NCBI RefSeq assembly: GCF_005877885.1
Contig: NZ_VCHY01000012.1
Span: forward strand, 1-64,000
From: Labilibacter sediminis
GTDB taxonomy: Bacteria; Bacteroidota; Bacteroidia; Bacteroidales; Marinilabiliaceae
Length of the DNA: 64,000 bases
Direction: 5' to 3'
Part shown: positions 56,764-64,000 of the stretch, piece by piece
Layout: every line of letters begins with the position of its first letter
Numbering within the stretch: position 1 is the stretch's first letter
Made by a program: the position numbers and the translations under genes
The notes under the pieces: model-generated
Database searches by the model: none
What the model was told of the DNA's origin: nothing
The model's input: only the letters and a program-made list of their open reading frames with translations

Positions 56764-59700
56764 TTATTTAGGGGTAGACAACAATTGATCCATTACCATC
56801 AACAATTCATCCTTTTCGGTAGGTTTTAACACGCAGGCATCAAAACCTCCCTGAAGCAACCTTTCTCTTTCGCCGTTAAATGCTTTTGCCGAATGAGCTA
56901 TCACAGGAAGATTCTTATTTCTTTCTTTAATAATTCTCACCAGCTCATAACCATCAGAATCAGGAAAATTAAGATCCATCAATACCAAATGAATATCACT
57001 TCTGTTCATCAGCAAGCGACTCGCTCCTGCAGCTGTACGAGCCGACACTAATGTTACCCCGGTTTTTTCAATAATCTTACGCATTTGCAAGTGGGCACTA
57101 CTATTTTCGTCGACTAATAGTACGAGTTTATTTTGCCATTGATAATTCTTGGGCAGTACAGGCTGCGATATGGTATAGGTTCTTTTTTGAGGCTCCTGAC
57201 TTGATTCTTCTTGCTTAACTAACTCAATGGGGTGTGTGAAGAAAAACTCAGACCCCTGTCCTTTTTCTGAAATTAAACCAATTTTACCACCTAAAGCATT
57301 TACCAGCTTCTCCGATATTGGCAGGCCGATTCCCGTTCCGCCAAAAACCTGTGAATTACCTTCGTCCTCTTTTCTAAAAGGTTGAAAAATTACACTTTGC
57401 TTAGCTTCCGAAATTCCAATACCGGTATCTTTTACATAAAATCGGAGTTCTTCTTTTTCTATAGTATAGCCAAATTCAACAAAACCCTTTAAGGTAAACT
57501 TTATAGCATTACCAATTAAATTTACCAACACCTGTTTAAGTCTTATCGGATCAGTATAAATTTTTAAACCTGTCTCGTTAGGTTTACTATAATACAGCTT
57601 TACTCTTCCCTTATGCTCTATTTCTACCTTAGGCACAAAGCTGTCATACAGGTTATTCATCAAACTATCGATACAAGCTTCTTCCTTCACCACAGAGATT
57701 TTGCCACTTTCGATTTTTGCCACATCAATAATATTATTGATAAGGTTCATCAATGCATCTGAGTTCTTATGTATCACATCCACATACTCCTCTTTCTCAC
57801 TCATAGGCAATTCATCACCACGAAGCAATGCAGAAAATCCTACAATAGCATTAAGAGGCGTACGCAACTCATGACTAATATTTGCTAAAAAGGAAGTTTT
57901 TAATTTATCCGACTCTTCGGCCCTTTCCTTGGCCAGCAACAGCTGCTTTTCCGTGGTTTTTCGTAAAGTTAAATTCCTGCCAAAAGCCAAAATTGACTCT
58001 ACCTCGCCATCTTCATTTATTTCAGGTGATATTCTCCATTCGTAGTAAAGCTCTCTTGTTTCATCACTAAAACCCATATCCATGGAGAGCTTTTGTCCTG
58101 TTAAAAAAGCATCACTTATTTTGGCTTGCCATGAACTATCAATAAATTCACCTAACACATCCAGTTCTTTCAGGCTCTTACCAACAATTTCTTTCTCTTC
58201 CAAAAATGAAAATTGTCTTACCAATGTCTGATTAAAGAACAATATTTTTCCCTGTTCATCTAATCTTAATATGATATCCGGGGAATTTTCTGCCAACGAT
58301 CTAAATTCCACTTCCCGGGCATGTAACACTTTTTCATTCTGTTTGCGAATAGAAATATCATGAACCGAAAAATAATAGTGTTCTACACCTTCGAGTTGAA
58401 TTAATGTACCTCCAACCTCTGCCTCCAACAACTCTCCATTCTTTTTTCGGAGCAAGGTATCTCCTTTAAAATTAACTCCGGATTCAATCTCTGCCAAGGC
58501 ATTTTGAAACTGAATATTTTGCTCCTCATTTACAAAGTCAGAACAATACAGTTTTTTTGTTTCTTCATTGGTATAGCCCAATAAATCACAGAAAGTATCA
58601 TTTACATAATGAACTCCTCCGTCTTTATTGAATACAACTACTCCATCTATGGTTGATTCTAATATTTTTTGGTAACGCGCCCTACTCTCCTGAATTTCTT
58701 GTTTAGCAAAATAACTCTCACTTTTATCGATGGTAAAAATCAAACAACCATCCTTGTCATGAGCACTGTCTTTTGATCCAAAAAAGGATATTCTTCGCTT
58801 TTCTCCCTGTCTGCTTGTCAAAGTAATCTCACTCACATAAGCACCTTGCTCTTCCACATCAAAATAAAATCGGTTTATACCTTCTTCCATGTCTTGGTTT
58901 AACTCGTTAAACAAGATATTTATCGACTTACCGATAATATCTCCTTCCGGATAGCCAAATACATTTGCTACATGCCCATTGGCATATTTAACCATCTGGT
59001 TTTCCACCATCATTATACCAAATGGGGAATTGGCCAGTACATGTTTTAAAAATGACTCCTTCTGACGCAACACTTCGGCAGACTCATTTAAATTATGCTT
59101 ATACTCATTTAGTTCAACTTCCAATTGAGTATTATACATTACGTCAGCAATCATCATTGAAACGGATTCCCAAAATTGACGCAAGGTTAATTCCGATAAA
59201 ATTGAATTAGGCCCCACATCTCCTACCAACCACCCTTTAGGTTCGCTATTATAACTCAGAATACTCAGCACTAAATAAGCATCATTCACTTTAAGGCCTA
59301 TGCCACTTTTAAGTAAAGAGTGAGGTTTAAAAAAGTAATTGGTTTCTGTTTCAGATGATAATCCCAATTTACTTATATCCGCATTTGTCAGGCACCGCTC
59401 TTCATGCTCGTGCGAACAAGCCCATGAAATTTCGTGATCATTGGAAAAACAGTCTTTTTCAACCAGATAAATACTATTAAACCCAAGTTTATTCCCCAAC
59501 TCATGTAGGGCCTCATTAATGGCCTTTTTAGTTTTTTTACCTGATTTAAGTTGTCTGTTAAAGGCATTACCCAAATAACTTATACGCAATGCCTCATCTG
59601 CATTAGTTTTGTTCCAAAGTGAATTTATCGAATGAGAAAGATAATGAACTGCATTTTGAATTTCTTTTACTTCAAAATCGTACCACTCTCTATTAAAACT

Positions 59701-60219
59701 ACACGATTCCAAAACAATAATTCCTTCCGGGAACGCTGCACATTTAAAGGGAATCATTAATATAGATTTCACCTGAAAAGCAGCTAACTTCTCGGCAAGC
59801 GATGAAGTTGTATCTTGTAATATATTTGAACTGGCAAAGGATCCTCCAATGGTGGGTTTATTTAAAGGATTTTCTGACCGTGTAAAAGATAAATCCGCTG
59901 GATGATATTCCTGTATATTGTTATTTACCCATTGATTGGCAGCATAGAAACATTCGTCCATATTATCGAAATAGAAAATTGATGCACGATCAACGCCTAT
60001 CAATTCTCCAAAACCTTTAAGTACCGGACTTATAACACTTTTATAATCCCACCTGTTCGCTTCAAAAAGTAACTCTATATGAGCAATTAAAGACGATGAA
60101 GATTCTGAACGAACTTCATTTCCGGGGGTAACAACTCTATTAAGCAAACTTTTTAAATGCTTATTCTCCGCCTCTAACGAGTGAAGCCTGGATGTATTTT
60201 CCAAACTTTCTCTATTCAT
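56764..60219 (-). CDS. Multi-domain GAF/PAS hybrid histidine kinase
   Basis: 1151 aa with no membrane helix. A coiled-coil start is followed by a GAF-like domain (about 45-205), a second GAF-like region (about 215-365), three PAS domains (about 385-505, 510-630 and 635-760), HisKA with H783 (SHELRTPLNAIVGFS), the ATPase domain (NLIGNAIKFTLKG, DTGIGI, GGTGIGLPI) and a receiver with phospho-acceptor D1082 (LMDLNFPDSDG). The receiver has the expected acidic residues and KP, so phosphorelay is likely. It has no DNA-binding output. The signals sensed by GAF/PAS are not known. Confidence 0.92.
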   Translation of the reverse strand: MNRESLENTSRLHSLEAENKHLKSLLNRVVTPGNEVRSESSSSLIAHIELLFEANRWDYKSVISPVLKGFGELIGVDRASIFYFDNMDECFYAANQWVNNNIQEYHPADLSFTRSENPLNKPTIGGSFASSNILQDTTSSLAEKLAAFQVKSILMIPFKCAAFPEGIIVLESCSFNREWYDFEVKEIQNAVHYLSHSINSLWNKTNADEALRISYLGNAFNRQLKSGKKTKKAINEALHELGNKLGFNSIYLVEKDCFSNDHEISWACSHEHEERCLTNADISKLGLSSETETNYFFKPHSLLKSGIGLKVNDAYLVLSILSYNSEPKGWLVGDVGPNSILSELTLRQFWESVSMMIADVMYNTQLEVELNEYKHNLNESAEVLRQKESFLKHVLANSPFGIMMVENQMVKYANGHVANVFGYPEGDIIGKSINILFNELNQDMEEGINRFYFDVEEQGAYVSEITLTSRQGEKRRISFFGSKDSAHDKDGCLIFTIDKSESYFAKQEIQESRARYQKILESTIDGVVVFNKDGGVHYVNDTFCDLLGYTNEETKKLYCSDFVNEEQNIQFQNALAEIESGVNFKGDTLLRKKNGELLEAEVGGTLIQLEGVEHYYFSVHDISIRKQNEKVLHAREVEFRSLAENSPDIILRLDEQGKILFFNQTLVRQFSFLEEKEIVGKSLKELDVLGEFIDSSWQAKISDAFLTGQKLSMDMGFSDETRELYYEWRISPEINEDGEVESILAFGRNLTLRKTTEKQLLLAKERAEESDKLKTSFLANISHELRTPLNAIVGFSALLRGDELPMSEKEEYVDVIHKNSDALMNLINNIIDVAKIESGKISVVKEEACIDSLMNNLYDSFVPKVEIEHKGRVKLYYSKPNETGLKIYTDPIRLKQVLVNLIGNAIKFTLKGFVEFGYTIEKEELRFYVKDTGIGISEAKQSVIFQPFRKEDEGNSQVFGGTGIGLPISEKLVNALGGKIGLISEKGQGSEFFFTHPIELVKQEESSQEPQKRTYTISQPVLPKNYQWQNKLVLLVDENSSAHLQMRKIIEKTGVTLVSARTAAGASRLLMNRSDIHLVLMDLNFPDSDGYELVRIIKERNKNLPVIAHSAKAFNGERERLLQGGFDACVLKPTEKDELLMVMDQLLSTPK

Positions 60220-60575
60220 ATATTATTATATACTGTAGTTTATGAATCTATCCTATAACAACACGCCCTGCTAAACAAATTAGCAAGCACTTTACCCCTT
60301 CATCAAAAGTAAGCATATAAATACTTAGACATAAGTATTTACGGCTTTAATTATCAACAGCTAATAAACACGAAAGTATATATTTTGGAAAATTAAGAAA
60401 ATCACAAAGGCCTATAGCACAGGTACATACAGCTACTTCTAAGAATAACAAATGCCCAATCTTCTCTTTTATGAACAATCCAAGAGAAAATCAGACATTA
60501 TATAAGTTAAAAATATACCCTAATCAGTACATAAACCATTGAATTTTGGCATATTTTTTATCAACATCCAATATA
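60220..60575. other. Intergenic region between ccsBA and the hybrid kinase
   Basis: This is 356 AT-rich bases with no gene, strong hairpin or matching promoter that I can see. Confidence 0.5.
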
Positions 60576-63500
60576 CTAAGCTTTCTTTTTGAGCATGTAA
60601 CTATTATACAAAGCATAACCTGAAACCACCAAAACCGTGATAACAGTATAGTAAACAAAATCAGGAACCGGAACCGGATCTCCTTTGGCATATGAATGCA
60701 TTCCTGCCAGATAATAATTCACACCAAGATAAGTCATGATTACAGAAAAGAAACCTAAGACAGTTACCACATTAAATACTACCTGACTTTTTAATCCTGG
60801 AATAAATCGCATATGAAGAATAAAAGCATATACCATAATTGTCACCAGCGACCAGGTTTCTTTGGGATCCCAACCCCAATATCTTCCCCACGATTCATTT
60901 GCCCAGATACCTCCAAGAAAAGAACCAATAGTCATCATATACAATCCAATGGTTAAACCCATTTCCATTATACTTGTAAGTTCCGTAATTGTTAAGTCGA
61001 GCTTTGGTCCGTCGGTATTCTTTTTAATTCCCAGAACAATTAGATTAAAAAATCCAATAAATGCAGCAATTCCCAAAAATCCATAACTCATCACAATAAC
61101 GGCAACATGTATAGTCAACCAGTACGATTTTAGAACCGGAACCAAATTGGTTATTTCAGGATTCATCCAGCTTAAATGTGCCACAAACAACACGATGCCC
61201 GAAAATAAACCTGCTATGGAAAGAACAATGGCCGACTTTCTGCTAAATACCAAACCTGCCACCAAAATTGACCACCCGATATACAACATTGATTCATATC
61301 CGTTACTCCATGGTGCATGGCCTGAGATATACCATCTTAAGCCTAAACCAACAGTATATATGACAAAAGCCACAAGAAACAATACGGTGCCTGATGCATT
61401 TACAATTTTTGGAGATTTATGTGGCATAAACAACCATATAAACTGCAAAATAAGCAATATCAATCCCAACACAAACAAGCCCGGTGCTATCATTAAAAAC
61501 AAATTACTCTTATTATAAGAGACCTCCATTTGTTTCATTTTGTCAGATGGTAAAATATTAGCCGCAAACTTATTTTGGTATTTAGATATTGCATCCAAAT
61601 AACTCAAAGCATCCTCATCTTTACCCTGCTCCAAAGCATGGAGATAAAAAGAAAAGATATTACGAATAAACAAACTATCTCCTTCCTCTATTCCTGCACG
61701 GTAATCTCCCGGAGTAAGCCAGGGTGCCTGCTCATCATTGGCATCCGGAAACATTTTTAAAAGCTTACCGGAACGGGCCAGATGAAACACATTAACCTGT
61801 TCATCTATTTTAATGACTTCGTTTTGCAATTTATTTCGATATGCTGGTTTTGTGCGATATGCCTGTTCCACAAGCTCATGCAATTTATAGTTGCCCGATT
61901 GCCCAAAAAACTGAGAGAATGAAGCCTTTTTTTCGGCATTGCCAACAATATCACGAACAGGCCCTTCTTTTACCGTAATTAATGGCACTTTTTCCCATGC
62001 CTCGCCATTACTTAACATACTCAGCACCACCCTATCAGCTGAATAACCTTTAAAAGAATTATGCTTCACCAACTTCCTCATCACCTCACCACTCATCGTA
62101 TTCATAGGCTTAATACGACCTCCGTTATCCTGTACCCAAAGCTCTCCAAACTTTTTTGACTGCTCTTCGCTGACGGTAATATATTCATCAATATTTTGTG
62201 CTTCTGCATAAGTCGATAAACCCATTAAACCAACCAACAACAGAGCTTTACGCTGCGCACTTATTTCATTTACTTTTTGCCATAAATATCGGAAACGACT
62301 CTTTGAAGCAAACAAAGAAAGAAACATTGAGAGTGCTAGTAGAAAATATCCAATATAGGTGATCACGGTTCCCGCTAAGTCTTTATTAACCGATAATACT
62401 GTTCCTTTTTCATCCATATCATATGACGACTGATAAAAACGGTATCCTTTATAATTTAAAATGTTGTTCATGAATATTCTAAAATCACGTTCAACACCGG
62501 CTTCCTGATCTTTTAACGTCACCTCACTGGCAAAAGAAGAAGGACTTTCTGAACCCGGATACCGCTCTAACTGAAAAACGTTTAAATGAATTTCGAAAGG
62601 AGTTTGTAAAACTTTTGCTCCATAACTAAGCTTTATCTTTACTCCGTCAATTATTAATGAATCATAGGGGCCCACTAAATCACTTCTACCCTGTATGGTT
62701 AATTCTCTTTCCTGATCATTCTTCTCCACTTTAACAACTAGTGACTCCATAAAATTCCCCTGTTCATTTTTCTCTGCAGCGACTGCTTTCAACAAAGCTC
62801 CTTCCAGGTAATTGGTTTGCACCATAAAAAATTCTTCTGCTCCGTATAGCACCCTTTGATAAAAAACCTGAGGTTCCGACATGTCCAGTTCAGTTTTTTG
62901 CTGCGTCCCCATATCCGTAATAAATACATCATGAAGAGACTTAAAATATAACTGATCCTCCTGCTGAAATATATTAAAATCAAGCTCTTCATCCACCATA
63001 AAACCTACAGTATAAGAGCCTACAGTAATCTTTTCTCCTTTAAATAAATCTACATTCCTGCGACCTCCAGTACCTGAAATTACAAGAGAAAGTAATGGTT
63101 TTCCATTCGGATCTTCCTGAGGTATCAATTTTGTTCTTTTTATAAAATCAATACTCTTAAGCTTTACTTTTTCTCCACCGATACGCACACTCTTTGAGAA
63201 ATTATCTTTGCTCTTTTCCGACATCAGCACATCTTCTGAAAAAGCAACTACTTCTCCATTCTTTTCAACCACACCATCTACATACGTTACTGATGAAATA
63301 AATTCGTTGGTAGATTCTCCTTCGCGAATATGCATCATACCCTCAAAACCATAATACCTTGTAATGGCTGCCCCTGCAATAATGATAAAAAATGCCAAGT
63401 GAAATAATAGAACAGGAAGCTTTCCTTTTGTCCACAGATAAGGCTTAATCATATTAAAAAACATATTAATGCCCAACAGAACAAATATACCCTCGAACCA

Positions 63501-63644
63501 CCAGGCATTGTAGTAAAGCGCCTTAGCTGCATTTGTTCCAAAGTCATTCTCAACAAAAGTAGCAATCCCCATTGCAGCTGCAAGAATTATAAAAAGAGCC
63601 CCCATAACATAGGACGCAGATAGGAAAGAAATTATCTTCTTCAT
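60576..63644 (-). CDS. Fused cytochrome c biogenesis protein CcsBA
   Basis: 1022 aa, a fusion of a ResB/CcsB-like N-terminal half and a CcsA C-terminal half. The N-terminal half has helices at 10-30, 45-65, 77-97 and 430-450 with a large periplasmic domain between them. The C-terminal half has a membrane segment set from about 715 on, with the heme-handling WWD motif (WANESWGRYWGWDPKETWS) and His residues in HVAVIVMSYG and HMRFIPG. System II CcsBA exports heme and attaches it to apocytochrome c. The fusion is known in other Bacteroidota and Helicobacter. It stands alone on this strand. Confidence 0.92.
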   Translation of the reverse strand: MKKIISFLSASYVMGALFIILAAAMGIATFVENDFGTNAAKALYYNAWWFEGIFVLLGINMFFNMIKPYLWTKGKLPVLLFHLAFFIIIAGAAITRYYGFEGMMHIREGESTNEFISSVTYVDGVVEKNGEVVAFSEDVLMSEKSKDNFSKSVRIGGEKVKLKSIDFIKRTKLIPQEDPNGKPLLSLVISGTGGRRNVDLFKGEKITVGSYTVGFMVDEELDFNIFQQEDQLYFKSLHDVFITDMGTQQKTELDMSEPQVFYQRVLYGAEEFFMVQTNYLEGALLKAVAAEKNEQGNFMESLVVKVEKNDQERELTIQGRSDLVGPYDSLIIDGVKIKLSYGAKVLQTPFEIHLNVFQLERYPGSESPSSFASEVTLKDQEAGVERDFRIFMNNILNYKGYRFYQSSYDMDEKGTVLSVNKDLAGTVITYIGYFLLALSMFLSLFASKSRFRYLWQKVNEISAQRKALLLVGLMGLSTYAEAQNIDEYITVSEEQSKKFGELWVQDNGGRIKPMNTMSGEVMRKLVKHNSFKGYSADRVVLSMLSNGEAWEKVPLITVKEGPVRDIVGNAEKKASFSQFFGQSGNYKLHELVEQAYRTKPAYRNKLQNEVIKIDEQVNVFHLARSGKLLKMFPDANDEQAPWLTPGDYRAGIEEGDSLFIRNIFSFYLHALEQGKDEDALSYLDAISKYQNKFAANILPSDKMKQMEVSYNKSNLFLMIAPGLFVLGLILLILQFIWLFMPHKSPKIVNASGTVLFLVAFVIYTVGLGLRWYISGHAPWSNGYESMLYIGWSILVAGLVFSRKSAIVLSIAGLFSGIVLFVAHLSWMNPEITNLVPVLKSYWLTIHVAVIVMSYGFLGIAAFIGFFNLIVLGIKKNTDGPKLDLTITELTSIMEMGLTIGLYMMTIGSFLGGIWANESWGRYWGWDPKETWSLVTIMVYAFILHMRFIPGLKSQVVFNVVTVLGFFSVIMTYLGVNYYLAGMHSYAKGDPVPVPDFVYYTVITVLVVSGYALYNSYMLKKKA

Positions 63645-63964
63645 ATTTATGATCTATCAAAATAAAACAAACAGGCTTAAAGATATACCTTTCTATGAGA
63701 TATTAATACAATAAACAATAAAAGACCTTTATATGTGTATATAATCTTCTGCCTTCAAAATATTTACAATCTTTATTTTTAGATTCTACGAAAGTATAAA
63801 TATCTTTGCGTCTTCGTTAAAACAGAAAACAAAAAAGGTTACCTATCTATATAACTTTGCTTTTTTAATTAAAACATTAGATACAGATTATGTATAGCCT
63901 ATTATAATTTTTTACATTCTTAACCTACGAACTCCCTAATTGTAATGATATAAAACAATTACTA
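63645..63964. other. Intergenic region before the last gene
   Basis: This is 320 AT-rich bases. It holds a promoter-like pair at 63778-63808 pointing to the gene at 63965. No other feature is seen. Confidence 0.55.
63778..63808 (+). promoter_or_regulatory. Promoter for the gene starting at 63965
   Basis: TTTA (63778-63781), 19 bases, then TATCTTTG (63801-63808) fits the Bacteroidota promoter pattern. The leader to the ATG would be about 150 bases. Confidence 0.55.
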
Positions 63965-64000
63965 ATGATAATGAAAAAACTAGTACTTAGCTTGCTACTA
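63965..64000 (+). CDS. Start of an exported protein (3' part outside window)
   Basis: Only 12 codons are visible, beginning ATG at 63965 or ATG at 63971 (MIMKKLVLSLLL or MKKLVLSLLL). The hydrophobic, lysine-led start looks like a signal peptide. A promoter of the phylum's type is about 150 bases upstream. Nothing more can be said about its identity. Confidence 0.55.
   Translation, partial: MIMKKLVLSLLL

Overview
The window is AT-rich DNA with the marks of a Bacteroidota chromosome, most likely from the Bacteroidales/Marinilabiliales side. Evidence includes type IX secretion (T9SS) components (PorX, a PorW/SprE-type lipoprotein, GldH), a secreted protein with a T9SS C-terminal sorting domain, SprB-type repeats, a type-B succinate dehydrogenase/fumarate reductase, a fused CcsBA protein, and promoters of the Bacteroidota TAnnTTTG type. 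I see no rRNA, tRNA, CRISPR array, transposase, prophage or integrase gene, so this looks like ordinary chromosome with a few lineage-specific patches.

Layout. 1-13004: a giant secreted adhesin-like gene that runs off the left edge, a LuxR-type response regulator and a 7TM sensor kinase with overlapping genes, and a second secreted FG-GAP protein with a calcium-loop repeat array and a T9SS tail. 13231-16060: a PEP synthase/PPDK regulatory kinase, then a GTP cyclohydrolase I-like gene and a QueD/PTPS-like gene separated by three small palindromes. 16318-20368: an apparent operon of a small membrane protein, a PadR repressor, two PspC paralogues, a DUF4252-like protein and a small membrane protein. 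20679-22141: trpS and a small lipoprotein. 22505-27933: porW/sprE-like gene, porX and tsaE in one run. 28347-36096: a sigma-54 activator, then HAD hydrolase, NifU-like, Mrp/ApbC, an alkyltransferase-like protein, trmB, gldH, ricT-like and holB. 36256-40471: radical SAM/glycosyltransferase pair, CPBP protease and hypotheticals. 40837-44270: sdhCAB/frdCAB. 44725-48935: a PAS kinase, frr and a hybrid kinase. 49113-56670: SPASM radical SAM, OmpA-like lipoprotein, dxs, a TonB-dependent receptor and a secreted protein. 56764-63644: a large GAF/PAS hybrid kinase and ccsBA. 63965-64000: the first codons of another exported protein.

How the genes fit together. Two themes stand out: cell-surface secretion (giant adhesin, FG-GAP/T9SS protein, PorX, PorW/SprE, GldH, OmpA, TonB receptor) and signalling (four sensor kinases, a LuxR-type regulator, an NtrC-type regulator, PorX, PadR). 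The most intriguing local arrangement is the kinase/regulator pair lying between two large secreted FG-GAP genes, with a 20-of-21-base shared direct-repeat element upstream of both. This could be a dedicated regulatory circuit for surface proteins, but that is inference. The other unusual items are an array of six calcium-loop repeats, three 13-base palindromes behind the GTP cyclohydrolase gene, and the linkage of porW/sprE, porX and tsaE.

Limits. Coordinates and frames were read by eye. Family names rest on remembered motifs rather than searches. Start codons were moved where a lipobox, a promoter or a neighbouring gene argued for it.
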